From HGM11501 sp045123995 (GTDB lineage: Bacteria > Bacillota > Clostridia > CAKSNL01 > HGM11501), in the NCBI GenBank assembly GCA_045123995.1, contig JBGVKY010000009.1, positions 1 to 21,106 on the forward strand: DNA of 21,106 bases, written 5' to 3'. The notes below the pieces were generated by a model. That model saw only the letters and a program-made list of their open reading frames with translations. It did no database searches and was not told the DNA's origin. This document shows positions 13,567-20,189 of the stretch, in pieces. The translations under genes and the position numbers were made by a program. Every line of letters begins with the position of its first letter. Position 1 is the first letter of the stretch.

Positions 13567-16197
13567 ATGACAAAGTTTGTTTACTTGTTCAGTGAAGGCG
13601 ACGCGTCCATGAGAGAACTTCTCGGTGGTAAAGGCGCTAACCTTGCTGAAATGACCAAAATCGGTCTCCCCGTTCCCCAGGGCTTCACAGTTACAACAGA
13701 AGCTTGTACCCAGTACTATGAGGACGGAAGAAAGATTAACGATGATATCAAGGCTCAGATTCTTGAATACATCACAAAAATGGAAGCTATCTGCGGTAAG
13801 AAATTCGGCGATAAGACCAATCCCTTACTTGTATCCGTTCGTTCCGGTGCAAGAGCATCTATGCCCGGTATGATGGACACAATTCTTAACCTCGGTCTTA
13901 ACGAAGAAGTTGTTGAATACATGGCAACAGCTTCAAATAACCCCAGATGGGCTTGGGACTGCTACAGAAGATTCATTCAGATGTATTCTGACGTAGTTAT
14001 GGAAGTTGGTAAGAAGTATTTCGAAGAGCTTATCGACAAAATGAAGGAAGAAAAGGGCGTTAAGCAGGACGTTGAACTTACTGCTGACGACTTAAAGACT
14101 CTTGCTTCTCAGTTCAAGGCTGAATACAAGGCAAAGATCGGAAAGGACTTCCCCTCTGACCCCATTGAACAGTTAATGGGTGCTGTTGAAGCCGTATTCC
14201 GTTCATGGGACAACCCCAGAGCTAACGTATACCGTCGTGACAACGACATCCCCTATTCATGGGGTACTGCCGTTAACGTACAGATGATGGCATTCGGTAA
14301 CATGGGTGATGACTGCGGTACAGGTGTTGCATTCACACGTGATCCTGCTACAGGTGAAAAGGGACTTATGGGTGAGTTCTTGACAAATGCACAGGGTGAA
14401 GACGTTGTTGCAGGTGTTCGTACTCCTATGCCCATCGCTGAAATGGCTCAGAAGTTCCCCGCTGCTTTCGATGAATTCAATAAGGTTTGTGCTACACTTG
14501 AAGACCACTACAGAGACATGCAGGATATGGAGTTCACCGTTGAACACGGTAAGCTTTATATGCTTCAGACAAGAAACGGTAAGAGAACAGCAAAGGCTGC
14601 TCTTAAGATTGCTTGTGACTTAGTTGACGAGGGTATGATTACAGAAGAAAAGGCTGTTGCAATGATCGACCCCAGAAACTTGGATACTCTCCTTCATCCC
14701 CAGTTCGATGCTAAGGCATTGAAGGCTGCTACACCTATGGGTAAGGGCTTAGGCGCTTCTCCCGGTGCTGCTTGCGGTAAGATTGTATTCACAGCTGAAG
14801 ATGCTGTAGAGTGGAACGCAAAGGGCGAAAAAGTTGTTCTTGTAAGACTTGAAACTTCTCCCGAAGATATTACAGGTATGAAGGCTGCTCAGGGTATCTT
14901 GACAGTTCGTGGCGGTATGACAAGCCATGCTGCCGTTGTTGCACGTGGTATGGGTACTTGCTGCGTATCCGGTTGCGGCGACATCAACATGGACGAAGAG
15001 AATAAGAAGTTCACACTTGCAGGTAAGACATTCCACGAGGGAGATGAAATCTCCATCGACGGTTCTACCGGTAACATCTATGACGGTATCATCCCCACAG
15101 TTGACGCTGAAATCGCAGGCGAATTCGGCAGAATCATGGGATGGGCTGATAAGTACAGAACATTAAAGGTTCGTACAAACGCTGATACACCCGCTGACGC
15201 TAAGAAGGCTGTTGAGCTTGGTGCAGAAGGTATTGGTCTTTGCCGTACAGAGCATATGTTCTTTGAAGCTGACAGAATTGCAGCATTCAGAGAAATGATC
15301 TGCTCCGACACAGTTGAAGAAAGAGAAGCTGCTCTTGAAAAGATTCTTCCCTATCAGCAGGGCGACTTCGAGGCTCTTTACGAAGCACTTCAGGGTAACC
15401 CCGTAACAATCAGATTCTTGGATCCTCCTCTTCACGAATTCGTTCCCACAGAGGAAGCTGACATAAAGGCTCTTGCAGACGCACAGGGCAAATCTGTTGA
15501 AGATATCAAGGCAATCATCGCATCTCTTCACGAGTTCAACCCCATGATGGGTCACCGTGGCTGCCGTCTTGCAGTAACCTATCCTGAAATTGCTGCTATG
15601 CAGACAAAGGCAGTTATCCGTGCTGCAATCAACGTACAGAAGAAGCATGCAGATTGGACTGTTAAGCCCGAAATCATGATTCCTCTTACAGGCGAAGTTA
15701 AGGAAATGAAGTACGTTAAGAATATCGTTGTTTCCACAGCTGACACTGAAATTGCAAAAGCAGGAATCGATCTTAAGTACGAAGTTGGTACAATGATCGA
15801 AATTCCCAGAGCTGCTCTTACAGCTGACGAAATCGCTAAGGAAGCTGAATTCTTCTGCTTCGGTACAAATGACCTTACACAGATGACCTACGGCTTCTCT
15901 CGTGACGATGCTGGTAAGTTCTTGGATGCTTACTATGACAAGAAAATCTTCGAAAACGATCCCTTCGCTAAGCTCGACCAGACAGGCGTTGGTAAGCTTA
16001 TGGAAATGTCCATCAAGCTTGGTAAGCCCGTTAGACCCGAACTTCATTGCGGTATCTGCGGTGAGCACGGCGGCGACCCCGTTTCTGTTGAATTCTGCCA
16101 CAACATCGGTCTTGACTACGTATCATGCTCTCCCTTCAGAGTGCCGATCGCAAGACTCGCTGCTGCTCAGGCTAACATCAAGAACCCCAGAAAGTAA
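13567..16197 (+). CDS. ppdK: Pyruvate, phosphate dikinase
   Basis: PPDK interconverts pyruvate, ATP and phosphate with phosphoenolpyruvate, AMP and pyrophosphate; cytosolic. In anaerobic Clostridia it usually works in glycolysis or in PEP supply. At 876 aa it is full length. The N-terminal ATP-grasp domain opens GGKGANLAEMTKIGLPVPQGF; the swivelling domain carries the phospho-histidine His454 in GGMTSHAAVVARGMG; the C-terminal TIM-barrel has the catalytic Cys831 in HCGICGEHGGDP. These positions agree within one residue with the classical clostridial enzyme (His455, Cys831). A strong AGGAGG site lies at 13553-13558. Codon choice (GGT, GCT, AAC, ATC) differs from neighbours and suggests high expression. 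The PPDK regulatory kinase gene is not in the window. Confidence 0.98.
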   Translation: MTKFVYLFSEGDASMRELLGGKGANLAEMTKIGLPVPQGFTVTTEACTQYYEDGRKINDDIKAQILEYITKMEAICGKKFGDKTNPLLVSVRSGARASMPGMMDTILNLGLNEEVVEYMATASNNPRWAWDCYRRFIQMYSDVVMEVGKKYFEELIDKMKEEKGVKQDVELTADDLKTLASQFKAEYKAKIGKDFPSDPIEQLMGAVEAVFRSWDNPRANVYRRDNDIPYSWGTAVNVQMMAFGNMGDDCGTGVAFTRDPATGEKGLMGEFLTNAQGEDVVAGVRTPMPIAEMAQKFPAAFDEFNKVCATLEDHYRDMQDMEFTVEHGKLYMLQTRNGKRTAKAALKIACDLVDEGMITEEKAVAMIDPRNLDTLLHPQFDAKALKAATPMGKGLGASPGAACGKIVFTAEDAVEWNAKGEKVVLVRLETSPEDITGMKAAQGILTVRGGMTSHAAVVARGMGTCCVSGCGDINMDEENKKFTLAGKTFHEGDEISIDGSTGNIYDGIIPTVDAEIAGEFGRIMGWADKYRTLKVRTNADTPADAKKAVELGAEGIGLCRTEHMFFEADRIAAFREMICSDTVEEREAALEKILPYQQGDFEALYEALQGNPVTIRFLDPPLHEFVPTEEADIKALADAQGKSVEDIKAIIASLHEFNPMMGHRGCRLAVTYPEIAAMQTKAVIRAAINVQKKHADWTVKPEIMIPLTGEVKEMKYVKNIVVSTADTEIAKAGIDLKYEVGTMIEIPRAALTADEIAKEAEFFCFGTNDLTQMTYGFSRDDAGKFLDAYYDKKIFENDPFAKLDQTGVGKLMEMSIKLGKPVRPELHCGICGEHGGDPVSVEFCHNIGLDYVSCSPFRVPIARLAAAQANIKNPRK

Positions 16198-16202
16198 TTG
16201 GG

Positions 16203-16296
16203 ATATGTGATTTGGGGCAATTCCCCTTATCACGCAAAAGGCAAAATTGAATAAAAAAATCGACCTTGTTGGATTCGTCCAATGAGGTCTTTTTTT
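16203..16296 (+). repeat. Intergenic repeat module, copy A
   Basis: This copy holds ATATGT, then TTGGGGCAA (16212-16220), CAAAAGGCAAAAT (16235-16247) and a terminator hairpin opening GACCTTG (16262). Copy B has the same boxes in the same order at the same spacing. It follows ppdK directly. There is no coding potential worth calling. Origin unknown: a duplication or an element remnant. Confidence 0.6.
16262..16296 (+). terminator. Rho-independent terminator of ppdK
   Basis: A 12-bp stem (16262-16273 with 16278-16289, two G-U pairs) with a stable TTCG loop is followed by seven T's (16290-16296). It lies 65 bases after the ppdK stop, inside repeat module A. Confidence 0.93.
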
Positions 16297-16432
16297 ACGC
16301 TTATCAACCTTATAATCGCCGTATTTATGCAACTTTGAGCAATTTCTACCAAATCTAAATAAAAAATGCAACGCCGTAGCAATTAAAAACGGTTTTGCCT
16401 TTTTGGCAAAAACGACGATTGCCCAAAAACAA

Positions 16433-16526
16433 TATGTCTTGGGGCAAACCCAGATATAATACAAAAGGCAAAATAAAATATCAAATGAGCCTTGTGAACT
16501 TTCGTTCACAAGGCTCATTTTCTTTT
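16433..16526 (+). repeat. Intergenic repeat module, copy B
   Basis: ATATGT is followed by TTGGGGCAA (16439-16447), CAAAAGGCAAAAT (16462-16474) and a hairpin opening GAGCCTTG (16487). Both boxes are identical to copy A and exactly 23 bases apart (start to start) in each copy, offset by 227 bases. The rest has diverged. Confidence 0.6.
16483..16526 (+). terminator. Second terminator-type hairpin after ppdK
   Basis: A perfect 17-bp stem (16483-16499 with 16504-16520), TTTC loop, then a T-rich tail to 16526. No gene ends just upstream, so it terminates read-through or an unseen RNA. Confidence 0.8.
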
Positions 16527-16727
16527 ATGGAGTTGAAATAGGCTAACCTTGTTGAGTATGTTGAATATGGCATAAAAAGGGCATTTGTTGGCATTTGTGC
16601 AGGGCAGATTAGGGCAAAATTGAGCCATATTGAGCCAATAAAAACAAATCAGTATGAAAACACAAATTATAAAACCATTTGCCCCTAAAATGATAAATTG
16701 GTGTGCCTTTTGACAGGATAAAATGAT

Positions 16728-16763
16728 AAAAACCTTGCTGATTTCTATCAGCAAGGTTTTTTT
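16728..16763 (+). terminator. Third terminator-type hairpin after ppdK
   Basis: A perfect 15-bp stem (16728-16742 with 16747-16761, core CCTTGCTGAT/ATCAGCAAGG), TTCT loop, with T's continuing to 16763. Like the other two it contains CCTTG in the left arm. It may insulate the transporter operon promoter at 16859. Confidence 0.82.
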
Positions 16764-16858
16764 GTGTCAATCTTTAATTTATTAACTATTTTAATACCTT
16801 AAAACAAACTATAAGTTTTATTTATAATGATGATAATATTTAAAGATGGTCGGATAAA

Positions 16859-16887
16859 TTGACTTTAGCTTGCCGAAGTGATATAAT
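16859..16887 (+). promoter_or_regulatory. Sigma-A promoter of the amino acid transporter operon
   Basis: TTGACT (16859-16864), a 17-base spacer and TATAAT (16882-16887) differ from consensus by one base. Transcription should start near 16894, giving a short leader of about 24 bases with AAAGGA at 16903-16908. Confidence 0.9.
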
Positions 16888-16917
16888 AGGAGCAAGTTTT
16901 TGAAAGGAATGATTTAT

Positions 16918-17676
16918 ATGAAAAAGACATTAGCACTCATCATGGCTCTTGCTATGGTAGTATGCCTCTTCGCAGCATGCGGAGAAAAGAACACAGCAGA
17001 AGTAGATTATGTTATTGCAACAGACAAGGGATTTTCTCCCTTTGAGTTCCAGGATGCAGAAGGTAACATTGTTGGTATCGACATGGATATCTTAAAAGCA
17101 ATTGCAGAAGACCAGGGCTTCACCTATGACCTTCAGTATGTTGGTTGGGACGCAGCTATTGCAGCTTGCCAGGCAGGTCAGGCTGACGGTATGATTGCAG
17201 GTGCATCCATCACAGAAGAAAGAAAAGCTTCCGGCTGGATTTTCTCCGACGGTTACTATGATGCAACCCAGGGTATGGCTGTTGCAGCTGATTCAGAAAT
17301 TGCTGCACTTTCCGACCTTAATGGCAAGAAGGTTGCTGTTAAGAACGGAACAATGAGCAATCAGTACGCTGAAAGCATTAAGGATGAGTATGGCTTTGAA
17401 GTTGTAACTTTCCCCACATCTCCCGATATGTACCAGGCAGTTATGGGCGGACAGGTTGATGCTTGCTTCGACGATACACCCATCTTAAAGTACAACATCA
17501 TGATTGGTGAGCTTTCCATGAAATATGTGGACGGCACAGAAAACGAGCCCGCTCAGTACGGTTTTGCAATTTTCAATGCTGAAAAGCAGGAGTTGGTTGA
17601 CCTCTTCAATGCAGGTCTTGCTAACATCAAGGCAAACGGCAAGTACGACGAAATTATTGCAAAATACTTAGGTTAA
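16918..17676 (+). CDS. Amino acid ABC transporter substrate-binding lipoprotein
   Basis: Extracytoplasmic binding protein of the SBP family 3 (polar amino acids), 252 aa. It has a lipoprotein signal peptide, KKTLALIMALAMVVCLFAAC, with lipobox FAAC, so Cys21 is lipidated and anchored on the outer face of the membrane. Family features are IATDKGFSPFEF, IVGIDMDILKAIAED, GASITEERK (the arginine normally holds the ligand carboxylate), and DACFDDTPI in the second lobe. The start is ATG 16918, nine bases after AAAGGA; in-frame TTG 16900 and ATG 16909 are worse placed. Permease and ATPase genes follow. Glutamine, glutamate or cystine-type ligands are possible; the sequence does not decide. Codon use suggests high expression. 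Confidence 0.95.
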   Translation: MKKTLALIMALAMVVCLFAACGEKNTAEVDYVIATDKGFSPFEFQDAEGNIVGIDMDILKAIAEDQGFTYDLQYVGWDAAIAACQAGQADGMIAGASITEERKASGWIFSDGYYDATQGMAVAADSEIAALSDLNGKKVAVKNGTMSNQYAESIKDEYGFEVVTFPTSPDMYQAVMGGQVDACFDDTPILKYNIMIGELSMKYVDGTENEPAQYGFAIFNAEKQELVDLFNAGLANIKANGKYDEIIAKYLG

Positions 17677-17706
17677 TCAAAGTCGTAATAAAAAAATTAG
17701 TATGAT

Positions 17707-17734
17707 TAAGGGCATCGGTTAGCCGATGCCCTTA
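17707..17734 (+). promoter_or_regulatory. Intercistronic hairpin between binding protein and permease genes
   Basis: A perfect 12-bp GC-containing stem (17707-17718 with 17723-17734, arms TAAGGGCATCGG/CCGATGCCCTTA) with a TTAG loop and no T tail. Such hairpins commonly protect the 3' end of the binding-protein message or attenuate the distal genes, so that the binding protein is made in excess. Function here is inferred. Confidence 0.7.
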
Positions 17735-17757
17735 CAGAGTGTAAAGGGGAGGCTTTT

Positions 17758-18429
17758 ATGAGCCAGATTATAGAAATTTATGGCGAGTTACTGCTCAAAG
17801 CCATGGGACAGACATTGCTCCTTGCACTGTGGGGACTTTTCTTTGGATGTATCTTGGGAATCATCTTCGGTCTCATGAGTGTGGTGGACAGTAAAGTTTC
17901 ACGAGCAATTTCTTTAGTTTATGTAAATTTAATAAGAGGTGTACCTTTAATAGTTCTTGCGTTCTTTGTATTTTATGGGGTACCCATGGGCTTAAACTCC
18001 ATTTTCGGTATAAAAACCGTGTTTACTGCGCTTCAGGCGGGTACAATCTGCCTGGCATTAAACTGCGGTGCTTATATGTCTGAAATTATAAGAGCGGGAA
18101 TTCAGGCAATAGATAAGGGACAGATGGAAGCGGCAAGAAGCCTTGGACTGCCCTACTGGAGATCAATGTTCAAAATTGTTCTTCCTCAGGCAGTTAAAAA
18201 CATGCTTCCCAGCATTGTAAACCAGTTTATCATTACACTTAAGGATACATCCATTTTGTCTGTAATCGGTTTTCCGGAGCTTGTTAACAAGGCACAGAAC
18301 GTAATAGCCATAACCTTTAAGTCCTTTGAAACCTGGGCTATCGTTGCGGTAATGTATCTGGTTGTAATTCTCACACTTCAGCAGGTTGCTAAATTCCTGG
18401 AAAGGAGGATTAACCGTGAAAAACAGTGA
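17758..18429 (+). CDS. Amino acid ABC transporter permease
   Basis: Inner-membrane permease of the HisM/GlnP type, 223 aa, the usual length. Hydrophobic segments are visible near residues 15-38 (TLLLALWGLFFGCILGIIFG), 55-75, 85-105, and 188-212. The cytoplasmic EAA loop that docks with the ATPase is EAARSLGLPYWRSMFKIVLP, followed by PSIVNQFIITLKDTSILSVIG, the normal family context. The start ATG has AAAGGGGAGG just upstream. A single permease gene implies a homodimeric pore. The ATPase gene overlaps its end by 14 bases. Confidence 0.96.
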   Translation: MSQIIEIYGELLLKAMGQTLLLALWGLFFGCILGIIFGLMSVVDSKVSRAISLVYVNLIRGVPLIVLAFFVFYGVPMGLNSIFGIKTVFTALQAGTICLALNCGAYMSEIIRAGIQAIDKGQMEAARSLGLPYWRSMFKIVLPQAVKNMLPSIVNQFIITLKDTSILSVIGFPELVNKAQNVIAITFKSFETWAIVAVMYLVVILTLQQVAKFLERRINREKQ

Positions 18430-19159
18430 TGAATTGAAAATCAAGGTAAAAGGCCTTAAAAAGAAATTTGGCCATCTGGAAGTTTTGAACGGAATCGATC
18501 TAGAGGTTACCGAGGGAGAGGTTGTTTGTATAATCGGCCCTTCCGGAAGCGGTAAATCAACCTTTTTGAGATGCTTAAATCTCCTTGAAAAACCCACAGG
18601 TGGAACTGTCATTGTTGATGGTACGGAGATAACCGGCAGAAAGGTTGAGATAAATAAGATAAGGGAGAATATCGGAATGGTATTCCAGCAGTTCAATCTG
18701 TTCCCTCATCTTACAGTTCTTCAGAACATAATGCTGGCGCCCACGGACAGAAAGAAAATGACCAAGGAGGAAGCGAAAAATAGAGCGCTTGAACTTTTGG
18801 ATAGAGTTGGCCTGTCTGAAAAGGCAGAAAGCTATCCCAGACAGTTATCCGGCGGTCAGCAGCAGAGAGTTGCCATCGCCAGAGCTCTTGCGATGAATCC
18901 CGATATTATGCTTTTTGACGAGCCTACCAGCGCCCTTGACCCTGAAATGGTTGGCGAGGTATTGCTTGTTATGAAAGAGCTTGCAAAAGCAGGTATGACC
19001 ATGGTTGTGGTAACTCATGAAATGGGCTTTGCCAGAGACGTTGCGGACAGAGTTATATTCATGGATGAGGGTCTTATCTTAGAGGACGCTCCGCCCGAAG
19101 AACTTTTCACAAATCCCAAAAACGAAAGAACACAAAACTTCTTAAAGTGTGTCCTTTAA
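18416..19159 (+). CDS. Amino acid ABC transporter ATP-binding protein
   Basis: Cytoplasmic ATPase of the polar amino acid uptake family (GlnQ/HisP-like), 247 aa. Motifs: Walker A GPSGSGKST (residues 41-49), Q-loop in GMVFQQFNLFPH, ABC signature LSGGQQQ (144-150), Walker B IMLFDEP with D168 and E169, and the H-loop VVTHEMGFARDVADR. The start is GTG 18416 with a strong AAAGGAGG (18401-18408) seven bases upstream; an upstream frame opening at 18386 lies inside the permease gene and has no site. It overlaps the permease gene by 14 bases, indicating coupling. It pairs with the two genes before it as a full importer. Confidence 0.97.
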   Translation: MKNSDELKIKVKGLKKKFGHLEVLNGIDLEVTEGEVVCIIGPSGSGKSTFLRCLNLLEKPTGGTVIVDGTEITGRKVEINKIRENIGMVFQQFNLFPHLTVLQNIMLAPTDRKKMTKEEAKNRALELLDRVGLSEKAESYPRQLSGGQQQRVAIARALAMNPDIMLFDEPTSALDPEMVGEVLLVMKELAKAGMTMVVVTHEMGFARDVADRVIFMDEGLILEDAPPEELFTNPKNERTQNFLKCVL

Positions 19160-19169
19160 TAAAAAAATA

Positions 19170-19198
19170 TTGAAATCCTCTTTTCCTGCATATATAAT
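19170..19198 (+). promoter_or_regulatory. Sigma-A-type promoter of pdaA
   Basis: TTGAAA (19170-19175), a 17-base spacer and TATAAT (19193-19198). RNA would start near 19205, just at the ribosome binding site AGGAAAGGGG (19205-19214). No sigma-G promoter, expected for pdaA by analogy to Bacillus, was recognised. Confidence 0.7.
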
Positions 19199-19222
19199 AT
19201 AAGTAGGAAAGGGGATTTTTTT
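19173..19222 (+). terminator. Terminator-type hairpin of the transporter operon
   Basis: AAATCC-TC-TTTTCCT (19173-19187) pairs with AGGAAAGGGGATTT (19205-19218) through 14 pairs with one bulge and one G-U, with a 17-base loop, followed by T's to 19222. It starts 14 bases after the ATPase stop and ends at the pdaA start codon. The pdaA promoter lies within it. Confidence 0.7.
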
Positions 19223-20104
19223 ATGAAAAAAATAGTTGCTCTTTGTTTAATTTCAATGCTTTTTTTAAGCGGCTGCACCCTGGCGGTCATAAATGAAGAA
19301 GAAGTAAAAGACGTTAAAGAAGAAGTTATAGAAACAGTTTTGGAAAAGGAAGAAATAAAAGAGGAAGAAGTTAAGAAAGAAGAGGTAAAACTCTTAACTT
19401 CGGAAATAGACTCTCTTCCCAACGATAACTACGGCTGGGGCTTTGTAAAAAGAAAGGGATCTGCCCCTGAATTTACAAAGGGTCAGATGGATATGATGGA
19501 GAAATATAGCTGTATCTATTTTGAAAATACAGAAGAAAAAAATCTCTACCTCACTTTTGACGAGGGTTATGAAAACGGATATACAGGAGCAATTTTGGAC
19601 ACTCTTAAGGAAAAAGGCGTTCCGGCGACGTTTTTCATAACGGGCCCCTATCTTTCAAAAAATTACGACCTCATAAAAAGAATGCTGGACGAGGGGCATA
19701 TTGTGGGAAACCACACGGTAAATCATCCCAATATGCCATCAAAGGGCACAGCCTCTGCTATGCAGGAGGAAATATTAAATCTTGATTTGAAGTTTTATGA
19801 AACCTTTGGAAGCCATATGAGCTATTTTCGTCCTCCCGAGGGAGCATACAGCGAAAGAAGCCTTTCTGCCACCAATGCTCTGGGCTACAGGACAGTTCTG
19901 TGGAGCTTTGCCTATAAGGACTGGGAAACCAATAATCAAAAGGGAGCTGACTATGCTTTTGACAGTGTAATTCCCTATCTTTATCCCGGATGTGTTCTTT
20001 TGCTTCATGCGGTATCCTCTGATAACACTGAGGCACTGGGAAGAATTATCGATGAGGCAAGAAGTCAGGGCTATACATTTAAATCATTGGATGAACTTAA
20101 ATAA
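19223..20104 (+). CDS. pdaA: Delta-lactam-biosynthetic de-N-acetylase PdaA-like lipoprotein
   Basis: NodB-fold polysaccharide deacetylase, 293 aa, similar across its length to PdaA, which deacetylates muramic acid during formation of the spore-cortex muramic delta-lactam. Shared segments: NYGWGFVKRKG, NLYLTFDEGYENGYT (catalytic Asp113), GNHTVNHP with metal ligands His164 and His168, YFRPPEGAYSE, LWSFAYKDWETNNQKG, and LLLHAVSSDNTEAL. The second metal Asp of ordinary deacetylases is not present (TFDEG), as in PdaA. The N-terminus is a lipoprotein signal, MKKIVALCLISMLFLSGC, with Cys18 as the lipidation site, followed by a Glu/Lys-rich linker to about residue 57. Single gene with its own promoter. 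Together with yqfC and yqfD it supports a spore-forming host. Confidence 0.93.
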   Translation: MKKIVALCLISMLFLSGCTLAVINEEEVKDVKEEVIETVLEKEEIKEEEVKKEEVKLLTSEIDSLPNDNYGWGFVKRKGSAPEFTKGQMDMMEKYSCIYFENTEEKNLYLTFDEGYENGYTGAILDTLKEKGVPATFFITGPYLSKNYDLIKRMLDEGHIVGNHTVNHPNMPSKGTASAMQEEILNLDLKFYETFGSHMSYFRPPEGAYSERSLSATNALGYRTVLWSFAYKDWETNNQKGADYAFDSVIPYLYPGCVLLLHAVSSDNTEALGRIIDEARSQGYTFKSLDELK

Positions 20105-20142
20105 AAATAGCTGCTCACCTATACGGGTGAGCAGTGGCTTTT
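20103..20142 (+). terminator. Probable terminator of pdaA
   Basis: CTGCTCACC (20111-20119) pairs perfectly with GGTGAGCAG (20126-20134), plus a T-G closing pair and ATAC loop. A T run (20139-20142) follows after four bases and can pair with the A run at 20103-20107. It directly follows the pdaA stop. Confidence 0.65.
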
Positions 20143-20155
20143 ATATATAAATAAC

Positions 20156-20183
20156 TTGATAAGTGATGGCTTTGTGATATAAT
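20156..20183 (+). promoter_or_regulatory. Sigma-A promoter of the structured leader and downstream gene
   Basis: TTGATA (20156-20161), a 16-base spacer and a perfect TATAAT (20178-20183). Transcription should begin near 20190, right at the first arm of the leader structure. Confidence 0.82.
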
Positions 20184-20189
20184 ATAAAT

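Larger units (their letters stand above)
16297..16858. other. Gene-free AT-rich intergenic region
   Basis: Apart from the repeat copy and hairpins listed separately, this stretch has no gene I can support: frames are short, lack ribosome binding sites and translate to low-quality sequence. It contains a small hairpin GTTTTGCC/GGCAAAA near 16392-16411 and six phased GGCA/GAGCC-type units at 16579-16641. The pattern resembles a decayed end or scar of an integrated element more than a lost gene, but no integrase fragment or att duplication could be identified. Confidence 0.5.

Noticed and set aside
15163..16101. A 312-residue open frame on the minus strand inside ppdK
   Set aside because: It is fully antisense to a certain PPDK gene, is Cys-, Phe- and Ser-rich with no family resemblance, and arises from the strong codon bias of ppdK.
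16123..16754. Two minus-strand open frames of 131 and 79 residues downstream of ppdK
   Set aside because: They run through terminator hairpins and repeats, have no convincing ribosome binding sites and translate to low-complexity sequence.
16203..16763. CRISPR array or integron attC array in the ppdK downstream region
   Set aside because: The repeated boxes occur only twice with unlike intervening DNA, there is no regular repeat-spacer pattern, no cas or integrase gene, and no cassette genes.
18386..18415. Earlier start for the ATP-binding protein, ten codons upstream
   Set aside because: It lies deep in the permease gene without a ribosome binding site, while GTG 18416 has AAAGGAGG seven bases upstream and gives the usual family N-terminus.
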